Of a stretch of DNA of 22,506 nt, positions 1-7,943 are shown in pieces. Position 1 is the first letter of the stretch, and every line of letters begins with the position of its first letter. A model generated the notes under the pieces. It had not been told where the DNA came from. It saw nothing but the letters and a program-made list of their open reading frames with translations, and made no database searches. The position numbers were made by a program, and so were the translations under genes. The stretch is from Bacillota bacterium. Its GTDB lineage: Bacteria > Bacillota > Clostridia > Peptostreptococcales > Anaerovoracaceae. Where the stretch lies: NCBI GenBank assembly GCA_016287035.1, contig JAEEVI010000162.1, positions 1 through 22,506 of the forward strand, written 5' to 3'.

Positions 1-2
1 GT

Positions 3-1022
3 GAGCCCGGCTCGGAGATACTGTTCATCGGCACGCGCAGGGGCATGGAGAACAGGCTCGTCCCCGGCGCGGGCTACGACATAAAGAGCATAGATGCCAG
101 CGGCATAGACAGGCACAACCCCCTCAAGATATTCAGGACGGCCGCGGACTACGTGAAGGGCAGCCTTCAGGCGCGGGCGATCATAAAGGAGTTCCGCCCG
201 GACGTCGTCATCGGGACGGGAGGCTACGTGACCGGAAGCGTCGTGCGCGAGGCCTCCGGGCTCGGCGTGAGATGCTACATACAGGAGCAGAACGCGTTCC
301 CGGGCGTGGCCAACAGATCGCTCGAGAAATACGTGAAAAAGGTATTCATAAGCTTTCCCGAGGCCGCGGGATTCTTTAAAGACAAAGGCAAGCTCGTGCT
401 CGCCGGCAATCCGGTGCGCGAGGCGTTCTTTACGGCGGACCCTGAGGGGAGCCGCAGGTCGCTCGGCGTCGAAGGAAGCTTCGTCATACTGATATGCAGC
501 GGGAGCCTCGGAGCCTCCGCCGTCAACGCGGCGGCGCTGGAGCTGATAAAGGCGGTCGCGGAGGACGGCGGTCCGAAGGATATCAAGGTGTTCTTCGTGA
601 CCGGGAAGCGCTATTACGGGGAGGTCGCGGCTTCTCTCGCCGGTATCGGCGGCGCGGACGGCTTCGTCACGCTCATCGACTACGCCGACGACATGCCGCG
701 TCTGATGGCGTGCGCCGACCTCGTGGTGAGCCGCAGCGGCGCGATCACGCTGTGCGAGGTGCTCGCTTCGGGAAAGCCCGCGGTATTCATACCGTCACCG
801 AACGTGACGGCCAACCACCAGTATCACAACGCGATGTCGGTCTGCTCGGCCGGCGGCGCGCGGCTGATCGAGGAGAGCTCTCTTTCCGAAGATCCGAAGC
901 TGCTGGTCAAAACGGCCCTTGAGCTTTATAATGACAGAGAAGGTCTGGCGCGGATGGCGGCCGCTTCGGCCGCGGCTTCGATAAAGGACGCCGCCCTGAC
1001 CATATACGAGAACATAAGATAA
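3..1022 (+). CDS. murG: UDP-N-acetylglucosamine--undecaprenyl-pyrophosphoryl-MurNAc-pentapeptide transferase, 5' end cut by the window
   Basis: MurG adds GlcNAc to lipid I to make lipid II on the inner face of the membrane, the last cytoplasmic step of peptidoglycan synthesis. The reading frame is open from base 3 without a start, and codons before the first ATG (45) still read as MurG (EPGSEILFIGTRRG), so the gene begins outside the window. About 339 residues are visible against roughly 350-370 for the family. Family motifs seen in order are GTGGYVTGSVVREA, the QEQNAFPGVANR segment, AGNPVREAF, the donor-site loop GSLGASAVN, and the C-terminal SRSGAITLCEVLASGKP followed by NHQYHNA. The stop TAA shares its last A with the ATG of divIB, so the two are probably translationally coupled. 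The ATG at 45 should not be taken as the start. Confidence 0.96.
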   Translation, partial: EPGSEILFIGTRRGMENRLVPGAGYDIKSIDASGIDRHNPLKIFRTAADYVKGSLQARAIIKEFRPDVVIGTGGYVTGSVVREASGLGVRCYIQEQNAFPGVANRSLEKYVKKVFISFPEAAGFFKDKGKLVLAGNPVREAFFTADPEGSRRSLGVEGSFVILICSGSLGASAVNAAALELIKAVAEDGGPKDIKVFFVTGKRYYGEVAASLAGIGGADGFVTLIDYADDMPRLMACADLVVSRSGAITLCEVLASGKPAVFIPSPNVTANHQYHNAMSVCSAGGARLIEESSLSEDPKLLVKTALELYNDREGLARMAAASAAASIKDAALTIYENIR

Positions 1023-1825
1023 TGGACGAGAACAACGTCCCTTCGGAATATCCTGAATACCCGGAAGACAGGCCGGCGGAGGATCCCAAGGGGAAGCACA
1101 AAAAGAAAAAGAAGAGGCGCCGCAAGCATTATTTCCTGCGGCTCATGATAGTCCTCGCCGTATTAGCGTGCGGCCTGCTTTTCGCGCGCTCCGATTTCTT
1201 CAACGTGTCGAGGATCGAGGTCGAGGGCAACAGGTACTACACGGAGGCCCAGATCGCCGAGATGTCGCAGATCGAGACGGGAAAGAACATATTCTCGACG
1301 AAGCTCCGTCCCGCAAAGGACATCCTTCTGCAGGATCCGTACATCAAGCTCGTCAAGCTGAGCAGAAAGCTCCCATCCACGATAAAGGTCGATATCATCG
1401 AGCGCGAGGAATACGCGGCCGTTCCGTACGGCTCCAGCTACGTGCTCATAGACGACGAGGGCATGGTCCTCAGGATAACCGAGCAGGCTCCGAAGGTCCC
1501 GGTGCTCGAGGGCATGACGGTGATCGAGATGACTCCGGGCAAGGCCCTGAGCGTCGAGGAGAACTATCTGTTCACCGATACGCTGGAGATGCTCGCGATG
1601 ATGGACGAGAACGACCTCTATTTCAAGCGGATAAACTTCTCCGCCGTCATAGTCAAGGCGTACATCTACGACGACCTCTACTGCGAGGGGACTCCTTCGA
1701 ACATACGCGACAACATGGGCAACGTAAAGCAGCTCATGGAGGAGCTGTACCAGGAAGAGGTCACCAGGGGCGTCATAAAAGTCGGACGCGACAATTACAT
1801 CTCCTTCTCTCCGAGGATAGACTGA
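1022..1825 (+). CDS. divIB: Cell division protein DivIB/FtsQ
   Basis: This is a bitopic membrane protein of the divisome that bridges early and late division proteins and controls septal peptidoglycan synthesis. Of 267 residues, the N-terminus is cytoplasmic with a Lys/Arg block (about 24-36, KHKKKKKRRRK). One transmembrane helix follows at about 39-55. A POTRA domain starts near residue 58 (FNVSRIEVEGNRYYTEAQI) and runs to about 130, followed by the FtsQ/DivIB beta domain with VPVLEGM. The highly basic cytoplasmic tail and moderate length are typical of Gram-positive DivIB. The start ATG overlaps the murG stop by one base. The gene sits between murG and ftsZ, the expected place in a dcw cluster, and no ftsA follows it. 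The family call is firm; the choice between the names ftsQ and divIB is convention. Confidence 0.93.
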   Translation: MDENNVPSEYPEYPEDRPAEDPKGKHKKKKKRRRKHYFLRLMIVLAVLACGLLFARSDFFNVSRIEVEGNRYYTEAQIAEMSQIETGKNIFSTKLRPAKDILLQDPYIKLVKLSRKLPSTIKVDIIEREEYAAVPYGSSYVLIDDEGMVLRITEQAPKVPVLEGMTVIEMTPGKALSVEENYLFTDTLEMLAMMDENDLYFKRINFSAVIVKAYIYDDLYCEGTPSNIRDNMGNVKQLMEELYQEEVTRGVIKVGRDNYISFSPRID

Positions 1826-1848
1826 GGAGAGCCTCCCGCAAAAAAATC

Positions 1849-1929
1849 ACAATATATTGTATAAAAGGTGTGCAACGAGGGACAAGTTGTGCTAATATTA
1901 CTGTGTAAATCGTTTGATGTTATACACAG
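1849..1929 (+). promoter_or_regulatory. AT-rich ftsZ leader with candidate promoter elements
   Basis: The 114 bases between divIB and ftsZ are AT-rich compared with the surrounding genes. They hold a perfect 12-base palindrome ACAATATATTGT (1849-1860). It partly overlaps a TATAAA (1860-1865). An extended -10-like TGCTAATAT lies at 1890-1898. No good -35 lies 16-18 bases upstream of either -10. A 7-base inverted repeat (CTGTGTA 1901-1907, TACACAG 1923-1929) reaches into the ftsZ ribosome binding site. That ftsZ has its own promoter here is inferred from composition, not shown. Confidence 0.35.
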
Positions 1930-1933
1930 GAGG
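1928..1933 (+). promoter_or_regulatory. Ribosome binding site that fixes the ftsZ start
   Basis: AGGAGG lies six bases before the ATG at 1940. The frame is open upstream to 1868, which would add 24 residues, but that extension has no Shine-Dalgarno site and no FtsZ similarity. The start at 1940 is preferred. Confidence 0.85.
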
Positions 1934-1939
1934 CCGAAC

Positions 1940-3097
1940 ATGTCCCCAATGTTACAATTCGATACACCTGCCGAAAATCCGGCTGTAATTAAAGTAGTAG
2001 GCGTAGGCGGCGGCGGATGCAACGCCGTCAACAGGATGATAGATTCCGGACTCGGAGGGATCAGCTTCATCGCCGTAAACACGGACCTGCAGGTCCTCAG
2101 AAGATCCAAGGCGGAGACGACGATCCAGATCGGCGAAAAGCTCACCAAGGGGCTCGGCGCCGGCGGCAATCCCGAGATCGGACAGAAATCCGCCGAGGAG
2201 AGCCTCGAACGGATCGAGGAGATCCTTCAGGGAAGCGATATGGTCTTCATAACCGCCGGCATGGGCGGAGGCACCGGCACGGGCGCGGCTCCGATCATAG
2301 CCAAGGCCGCCAAGAACGCGGGAGCGCTCACGGTAGGCGTGGTAACGAAGCCGTTCACCTTCGAGGGCAAGAAGCGCAGGGAGCACGCGGATCTGGGCAT
2401 CAAGTTCCTAAAGAACTACGTGGATTCGCTCGTGGTCGTTCCCAACGACAAGCTCCTTCAGATAGCGAACAAGGAGACCAGCATGGTCGAGGCGTTCGGT
2501 ATGGCGGACGAGGTGCTCAAGCAGGGCGTCGAAGGCATCTCGACGCTCATCAGCGACGACGGCCTCATCAACCTGGACTTCGCGGACGTAAAGACCGTAA
2601 TGAGCGACCGCGGCATAGCGCACATGGGCGTAGGCCAGGCGAAGGGCGAGGGAAGGCTTCAGACGGCTATCAAGAACGCCGTGGAGAGCCCGCTGCTCGA
2701 GACGTCGATCAAGGGAGCCAGAGCTGTGCTGCTCAACGTCATGGGCGGATACGACATGGGAATGCTCGAGGTCAACGAGGCCGCGGACTTCATCAACAAG
2801 GAAGCGGACGACGACGCGATCATCATATTCGGCGCCTCCGTGCGCGAAGACCTCGCGGACGAGATCCGCGTCACGGTCATCGCGACGGGCTTCGAGGACG
2901 GAATGGGCAAGCGCTCGGTGGAGAAGTCGCTCGGAGAGCTCGCGGCGGAGGAGAAGACCGCGGAGGAACAGGAGCAGGAGCTCCCGCAGGCGGAGGATCC
3001 TCTCGATCAGCCGCTGGATCTTTCGGGAACCGGGTACAACAGCAGCAACGACTTCCCGATCCCCAAGTTCCTTCAGAACAACGAGATAAAATTATAG
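1940..3097 (+). CDS. ftsZ: Cell division GTPase FtsZ
   Basis: FtsZ is the tubulin-like GTPase that polymerises into the Z ring at midcell. The 385-residue protein shows the N-terminal nucleotide loop GVGGGGCNAVNRM (about 21-33), the tubulin signature GGGTGTGAAP (about 109-118), and a T7-like loop NLDFADVKTVM that completes GTP hydrolysis in the next subunit. An acidic, Glu/Gln-rich linker follows. The C-terminus IPKFLQNN is the conserved tail used by membrane anchors such as SepF or FtsA. The start at 1940 has an AGGAGG site. No ftsA is present beside it, so SepF encoded elsewhere is a likely anchor, which is inference. A GC-rich stem-loop follows the stop. Confidence 0.98.
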   Translation: MSPMLQFDTPAENPAVIKVVGVGGGGCNAVNRMIDSGLGGISFIAVNTDLQVLRRSKAETTIQIGEKLTKGLGAGGNPEIGQKSAEESLERIEEILQGSDMVFITAGMGGGTGTGAAPIIAKAAKNAGALTVGVVTKPFTFEGKKRREHADLGIKFLKNYVDSLVVVPNDKLLQIANKETSMVEAFGMADEVLKQGVEGISTLISDDGLINLDFADVKTVMSDRGIAHMGVGQAKGEGRLQTAIKNAVESPLLETSIKGARAVLLNVMGGYDMGMLEVNEAADFINKEADDDAIIIFGASVREDLADEIRVTVIATGFEDGMGKRSVEKSLGELAAEEKTAEEQEQELPQAEDPLDQPLDLSGTGYNSSNDFPIPKFLQNNEIKL

Positions 3098-3115
3098 CTC
3101 AAAAAGCTGTCCTGT

Positions 3116-3141
3116 GCAGGGGCGGGGCATCCCGCCCCTGC
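3116..3141 (+). repeat. Perfect GC-rich stem-loop after ftsZ
   Basis: Arms GCAGGGGCGGG (3116-3126) and CCCGCCCCTGC (3131-3141) pair without mismatch around a four-base loop GCAT, starting 19 bases after the ftsZ stop. The sequence after it (ATTGGCG) has no T-run, so it is not a classic intrinsic terminator. It could protect the ftsZ mRNA 3' end or act as a weak pause. It also argues that the methylase gene starts after it rather than at the GTG at 3114. Confidence 0.7.
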
Positions 3142-3161
3142 ATTGGCGTTATAAAACGGTA

Positions 3162-3968
3162 TTGAAAGCGATAACCTCAGCCGACAACAGAATAGTAAAG
3201 CTCGCGGCTTCGCTCGCGGACAGGAAGCACCGGGACAGAGAGGGCTGCTGCCTTCTCGAAGGGCCTTCGGTCGTGAGGGAGGCGCTTGCCGGAGGAAGGC
3301 TCCGGTTCATCTTTATCAGGGCCGAGTCGGTCTCCCCGGAGGCGGCGGATATCGCCGCGAGAGCCGAGGAAGAGGGCTTGGCCGTATACGGGACGACGGA
3401 CAGGATATTCGCCAGGATAGCGCAGGCGCAGACGCCGCAGGGCATCATAGCCGTCGCCGAGAAGCCGGTGTTTACGGAAGAGAAATTCTTCGCCGCGTGC
3501 GGCGGAAGGAACGTGCTCGTGCTTGACAGGCTGCAGGACCCCGGAAACGTGGGAACGCTCCTGCGGACGGCGGAGGCAATGGATATCGGCGGAGCCGTCG
3601 TCATCAAGGGCACTCAGGATCCCTTCTCTCCGAAGACGATGAGGGCTTCCTCGGGAGCCGCTATGAGGCTTCCTCTGCTTCCCGCCGAAAGCGCGCGGGA
3701 CGCTCTGGATGTGCTCAAAAGGCACGGAAAGCGCTGCGTCGCGGCAGCGATGAAGGGAACGGTCAGCAGCTTTCTCTGCGACCTTTCGAAGGACTGCGCG
3801 ATCATAATAGGAAACGAAGGCGGCGGCGTCAGCGCGGAACTGCTTGACGGAGCCGACGAAACGGTATATATACCGATGACAGGGCGTACGGAATCGCTGA
3901 ACGCGGCCCTGGCAGGCGGAATGCTAATGTACGAAGCCATGCGTCAGGCGGCAGCCGGACGCGGATAA
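3162..3968 (+). CDS. TrmH/SpoU-family RNA 2'-O-ribose methyltransferase
   Basis: This SAM-dependent methyltransferase of the SPOUT superfamily probably methylates a ribose in rRNA or tRNA; the exact nucleotide is unknown. Counting from the TTG at 3162 it has 268 residues. An N-terminal substrate-binding domain (ITSADNRIVKL, then LLEG near 31-34) precedes the knotted catalytic domain. SpoU motif 1 is DPGNVGTLLRT (126-136), motif 2 GNEGGGVS (217-224), and motif 3 SLNAALAGG (245-253). The frame is open to a GTG at 3114, but that stretch lies in a strong hairpin and does not match the family. The TTG start gives the usual MKAITSADN opening yet lacks a clear Shine-Dalgarno site; a TATAAA lies just upstream (3150-3155). 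A homologue before pheS is common in Bacillota. Confidence 0.9.
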   Translation: MKAITSADNRIVKLAASLADRKHRDREGCCLLEGPSVVREALAGGRLRFIFIRAESVSPEAADIAARAEEEGLAVYGTTDRIFARIAQAQTPQGIIAVAEKPVFTEEKFFAACGGRNVLVLDRLQDPGNVGTLLRTAEAMDIGGAVVIKGTQDPFSPKTMRASSGAAMRLPLLPAESARDALDVLKRHGKRCVAAAMKGTVSSFLCDLSKDCAIIIGNEGGGVSAELLDGADETVYIPMTGRTESLNAALAGGMLMYEAMRQAAAGRG

Positions 3969-3983
3969 CGGAGGCAGACAGAA

Positions 3984-5006
3984 ATGATAGACAATCTTAA
4001 AGCGATGATCGACGAGGCGATGCATCGCCTGGAATCGGTAGCGTCCCTCGAAGACGCGGAGAACCTTCGCGTCAAGATCCTCGGCAAGAAGGGCGAGCTC
4101 ACCGAGATGATGAAGTCCATGAAGGACATGGCGCCGGAACAGCGCAAGGAGTTCGGCGCCGTCGCGAACGAAGCCAGAACGCGCATCGAGAAGACCATCT
4201 CGGACAAGATGGATTACTTCAGGGAGCTCAAAAAGCAGGCTGAGTTCGCCGCCGAGACGATAGACGTCACGGAGCCCGGCATAGTAACGCCGCTGGGCGC
4301 CAAGCACCTCATCTCGATCACTATAGACGAGATATCCAGAGTCTTTATGGACATGGGATTCTCGGTCGCCGAAGGTCCTGAGGTCGAGACGGTCTTCAAC
4401 AACTTCGACGCTCTGAACGCGGGACCGAACCATCCCGCCAGGGACATAACGGACACCTTCTATATCACCGACGACGTCCTTCTGCGCACGCAGACGTCGA
4501 GCGTCCAGGTGCGCACGCTTCTCGCGAAGAAGCCGCCCATAAAGGTCATCGCTCCCGGAAGATGCTTCCGCTGCGATACCCCGGACGCGACGCATTCCCC
4601 GATGTTCCATCAGGTCGAAGGCCTCGTCGTGGGCGAGGGCATAACCATGGCCGACCTCAAGGGCGTGCTCGACAGCTTCGCGAAGCAGATGTTCGGACCG
4701 GACAGCAGGACCAAGTTCCGTCCTCATCACTTCCCGTTCACCGAGCCCTCCGCCGAGATGGACGTATCGTGCTTCAAGTGCGGCGGAGCCGGCTGCAATA
4801 TCTGCAAGGGCAGCGGCTGGATAGAGATCCTCGGCTGCGGCATGGTACACCCGAACGTGCTGAAGGTCGGCGGCATAGATACCGAAAAATACACAGGCTT
4901 CGCCTTCGGAATGGGCGTTGAGAGGATAGCGATGCTCAAGTACGGCGTTGACGACATACGCCTGCTTTACGAGAACGACATCCGTTTCATCAGGCAGTTC
5001 AAGTAG
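3984..5006 (+). CDS. pheS: Phenylalanyl-tRNA synthetase alpha subunit
   Basis: PheS is the catalytic class II subunit of the alpha2-beta2 enzyme that charges tRNA-Phe in the cytoplasm. The 340 residues are full length. An N-terminal coiled-coil arm occupies about 1-90. The catalytic core includes GFSVAEGPEVETVFNNFDAL (125-144), motif 2 around RTQTSSVQ (168-175) and FRCDTPDATHSPMFHQ, and motif 3 GFAFGMGVERIAM (305-317). A four-cysteine cluster (C263, C266, C271, C274) seen in many bacterial PheS proteins is present. A GGAGG site (3970-3974) lies nine bases before the ATG. It follows the methylase by 15 bases and precedes pheT by 15. No T-box leader is present upstream, so it is probably transcribed from further up. 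Confidence 0.98.
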   Translation: MIDNLKAMIDEAMHRLESVASLEDAENLRVKILGKKGELTEMMKSMKDMAPEQRKEFGAVANEARTRIEKTISDKMDYFRELKKQAEFAAETIDVTEPGIVTPLGAKHLISITIDEISRVFMDMGFSVAEGPEVETVFNNFDALNAGPNHPARDITDTFYITDDVLLRTQTSSVQVRTLLAKKPPIKVIAPGRCFRCDTPDATHSPMFHQVEGLVVGEGITMADLKGVLDSFAKQMFGPDSRTKFRPHHFPFTEPSAEMDVSCFKCGGAGCNICKGSGWIEILGCGMVHPNVLKVGGIDTEKYTGFAFGMGVERIAMLKYGVDDIRLLYENDIRFIRQFK

Positions 5007-5021
5007 AGGAGGCAGAAAGAG

Positions 5022-7460
5022 ATGTTAGTACCTGTTAAATGGCTCAGCGAATACACGGATATCGACATGCCGGTCGATCAGTGGGTCGACGGCATGGTGC
5101 TCTCCGGCACGAACCTCGAGACCGTGGAATACTTCGATAAGGGGATAAGCGGCGTAGTCGTCGGAAAGATCCTCAAAATAGACAGACATCCCAACGCCGA
5201 CAAGCTCGTCGTATGCAGCGTCGACGTCGGAAAGGACGCCCCCGTGCAGATCGTCACGGGCGCTTCGAACATGAAAGAGGGCGACAAGGTCGCCGTCGCG
5301 CTCGACGGCAGCCACGTGCCCGGTCCGCTGCACGGAAAGCCCAAAACGGAAGAGGGCGAGACGATAACCGCCGGCGCGCTCCGCGGCGTCGAGAGCTACG
5401 GAATGATGTGCGGCTGCCAGGAGCTCGGCTTCGCGGACAAGATCGTCCCCGTAAGGGACAGGGACGGACTGTGGATACTCGACGACGAGTCGTTCGTTCC
5501 CGGTACTCCGATAATCGAAGCCCTCGGGATGGAGCTTCCCGCGGTCGATTTCGAGATAACGCCGAACAGGCCGGACTGCCTTTCGATGCTCGGCATCGCG
5601 AGGGAATCCGCCGCGACGTTCGGAAAGTCTCTCAGATACCCCGAGACCGAATGCAGGAAGGTCGCTCCCGAAAAGAGCGGGGATTATATAAAGGTCGAGA
5701 TCAGAAGGCCGGATCTCTGCAAGCGCTACTGCTGCAGGGTCATCAAGGACATAAAGATCGCGCAGTCGCCGTGGTGGATGCAGCGCTGCCTCATGCAGGC
5801 CGGCATGCGCCCGATCAACAACATAGTCGACATAACGAACTTCGTCATGCTCGAGTACGGCCAGCCGATGCACGCGTTCGATATCCGCACCGTGCGCGGC
5901 GGAAAGATCATCGTCGATACGGCGAAGGACGGCGATAAGTTCACGACGCTCGACGGCCAGGAGAGAGAGCTCTCCGACAGCATTCTCATGATAAACGACG
6001 AGGAGGGACCGATCGCGATCGCCGGCATAATGGGCGGTCTGGATTCCGAGATCGAGGGGGACACGAACATGGTCCTCGTCGAGTCCGCGAACTTCCTCGG
6101 CGACAGCGTGAGGGCGAGCTCCAAGAAGCTCGGTCTGCGCACCGAGGCCTCCGGAAGGTTCGAGAAGGGCATCGACCCGAACCTCGCGAAGGACGCGTGC
6201 GACAGGTTCTGCTATCTCGTGGAGCTGCTCGGCGCCGGGACCGTCCTTTCGGGCGACGTCGACGTCTATCCGAACGTGGAGAAGGCTCAGACGCTCAAGG
6301 TCCGCGCCAGCAGGATAAACCACGTGCTCGGAGTCGACATACCCGCGGAGCAGATGGCCGAATACTTCAGAGGCCTCGAGATGCAGGTCTCGCTCGACGG
6401 AGATATAATAACGGTAACACCTCCCACGGTGCGCCAGGATCTTCTCATAGAAGAGGACTACGTGGAAGAGGTCGCGAGGATGTACGGCTACGATAAGCTG
6501 CCGGTCACCATCCCCAGGACTCCGGACGTCGCGGGGATCAGCCGCAAGCAGAGCGTGCGCAACGCCGCGAAAGACGCGCTTCTGGGCCTCGGCTTCTCCG
6601 AGTTCCAGACGTACAGCTTCGTATCGCCGAAGACGATGGACAAGGTCCGCGTGCCAGAGGGTTCCTTCCGCAGGCAGTTCGTAAAGCTCATCAATCCGCT
6701 CGGAGAAGAGACCTCCGTTATGCGCACGATGATCCTTCCGAACATGCTCGACGTGCTCGCCACGAACTACAGCCGCAAGGCCGAGGCCGTAAGGGGCTTC
6801 GAGCTCGGCAACACGTTCATAAACAACGGAAAGGGCGACGGCGGAATACTGCCCGAGGAGAAGGACGCGCTGTGCGCGGCTTGCTACGGCCCGCAGGAGA
6901 GCTTCTTCACCCTCAAGGGCGCCGTCTGCGAGATGCTCGCGATCCTCGGCATAAAGGACGTCGAGTTCTCGTCCGTAACGGACAACGCCACGTTCCACCC
7001 CGGGCGCTGCGCCGATATAAGCGCCGGCGGCAAGGTCATCGGAACGATAGGCGAGCTCAATCCCGCCGTCACGGAGAATTACGACATACAGACGAGGGTA
7101 TACGCCTGCGAGCTCGACTTCGCGTCGCTCGAGGAGATGGCGGATACGACCCACAGATATACGCCGCTTCCGAAGTATCCGGCTATGACCAGAGACTTCG
7201 CGATGGTCGTGGCCGAGGACGTTCAGGTCGGAAGGCTCATGAAGGCGATCAGATCCCACGCGGGCGAACTGCTCGAGGACGTAAAGCTCTTCGACGTTTA
7301 CAGAGGCGCTCCGATCCTTCCCGGAAGCAAGAGCGTCGCGTTCTCCCTTACCTACAGATCGAGCGAGCGCACGCTCAAGGACGCCGAGGTCAGCGAGATC
7401 AACGAAAAACTGCTCATAGCTCTTAAAGACGAGTTTAATGCCATACTCCGCGAGATGTAG
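5022..7460 (+). CDS. pheT: Phenylalanyl-tRNA synthetase beta subunit
   Basis: PheT binds tRNA-Phe and hydrolyses mischarged Tyr-tRNA-Phe, pairing with PheS. The 812 residues show the full domain order: an EMAP/OB tRNA-binding domain at about 43-155 (VVVGKILKIDRHPNADKL), the B3/4 editing domain at about 210-385 (NNIVDITNFVMLEYGQPMHA), and B5 at about 422-495. A catalytic-like core with MYGYDKLPVTIPRT at its edge follows. The C-terminal ferredoxin-fold anticodon-binding domain begins near 718 (LPKYPAMTRDFAMVV). AGGAGG (5007-5012) lies nine bases before the ATG. It is the second gene of the pheST pair in the long operon. Nothing is truncated. Confidence 0.98.
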   Translation: MLVPVKWLSEYTDIDMPVDQWVDGMVLSGTNLETVEYFDKGISGVVVGKILKIDRHPNADKLVVCSVDVGKDAPVQIVTGASNMKEGDKVAVALDGSHVPGPLHGKPKTEEGETITAGALRGVESYGMMCGCQELGFADKIVPVRDRDGLWILDDESFVPGTPIIEALGMELPAVDFEITPNRPDCLSMLGIARESAATFGKSLRYPETECRKVAPEKSGDYIKVEIRRPDLCKRYCCRVIKDIKIAQSPWWMQRCLMQAGMRPINNIVDITNFVMLEYGQPMHAFDIRTVRGGKIIVDTAKDGDKFTTLDGQERELSDSILMINDEEGPIAIAGIMGGLDSEIEGDTNMVLVESANFLGDSVRASSKKLGLRTEASGRFEKGIDPNLAKDACDRFCYLVELLGAGTVLSGDVDVYPNVEKAQTLKVRASRINHVLGVDIPAEQMAEYFRGLEMQVSLDGDIITVTPPTVRQDLLIEEDYVEEVARMYGYDKLPVTIPRTPDVAGISRKQSVRNAAKDALLGLGFSEFQTYSFVSPKTMDKVRVPEGSFRRQFVKLINPLGEETSVMRTMILPNMLDVLATNYSRKAEAVRGFELGNTFINNGKGDGGILPEEKDALCAACYGPQESFFTLKGAVCEMLAILGIKDVEFSSVTDNATFHPGRCADISAGGKVIGTIGELNPAVTENYDIQTRVYACELDFASLEEMADTTHRYTPLPKYPAMTRDFAMVVAEDVQVGRLMKAIRSHAGELLEDVKLFDVYRGAPILPGSKSVAFSLTYRSSERTLKDAEVSEINEKLLIALKDEFNAILREM

Positions 7461-7477
7461 CGCTGAAAGGAGAAGTT

Positions 7478-7936
7478 ATGGACGAAAAGAATTCTGTGGT
7501 TGTAAGAGTTTTCGGACAGGAATACTCGATATCCGGATCGATCCCCAGAGAGCAGATCATGAAGCTCGCCGACATGGTCGATCAGCGGATGAAGGAGGTC
7601 GCCGAGTCGTACAAGGGCTCGATCTCGTCGGTCGCGGTGCTCGCGGCGATGAATCTTGCCGGAGAGCTCACCGAGCGCGAGGACATGGTCGGGCAGGTCA
7701 AGGACATGAACGACAAGCTCGCCGAGGCGCAGCGCTACAACGACGTGCTGCGCGTGAGGATCGACGAGCTCAACAAGGCTCTCGAAAACAGCAAGAACGC
7801 TCCCGAGGAATCGCAGAAACTCATACGCGAGCTCGAAGCGAAGTGCCGCGACGTGGAGAGCAGCTTCTTCGACATCCAGATGGAGAACATACATCTGAAG
7901 AACGAGCTGGAAGCTCTGCGCAAGCAGCTCAGATAA
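7478..7936 (+). CDS. zapA: Cell division protein ZapA
   Basis: ZapA is a small positive regulator that bundles and cross-links FtsZ filaments at the Z ring. The 152-residue protein has the N-terminal ZapA globular domain (NSVVVRVFGQEYSISG, then a helix with LADMVDQRMKEV and VAVLAAMNLAGEL). A long charged C-terminal coiled coil runs from about residue 65 to the end. It is longer than minimal ZapA proteins of about 85-110 residues, mainly through the coiled coil, as in other Bacillota. AAAGGAGA (7467-7474 region) lies just before the ATG. The position between pheT and mutS2 is typical of Bacillota. The link to FtsZ, encoded in the same window, fits. Confidence 0.92.
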   Translation: MDEKNSVVVRVFGQEYSISGSIPREQIMKLADMVDQRMKEVAESYKGSISSVAVLAAMNLAGELTEREDMVGQVKDMNDKLAEAQRYNDVLRVRIDELNKALENSKNAPEESQKLIRELEAKCRDVESSFFDIQMENIHLKNELEALRKQLR

Positions 7937-7943
7937 GGAACAT

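Noticed and set aside
1868..1939. 24-residue N-terminal extension of FtsZ
   Set aside because: No Shine-Dalgarno for the upstream start, and the AGGAGG at 1928-1933 points to 1940.
3116..3141. Intrinsic terminator after ftsZ
   Set aside because: The stem is strong but has no T-run on the plus strand; kept only as a stem-loop.
3969..3983. T-box or other leader in front of pheS
   Set aside because: Only 15 bases separate pheS from the methylase gene, leaving no room for a leader.
5025..7259. 744-codon open frame on the minus strand
   Set aside because: It lies antisense to pheT and is open because of GC-rich codon structure; the product shows no recognisable motif and pheT is unambiguous.
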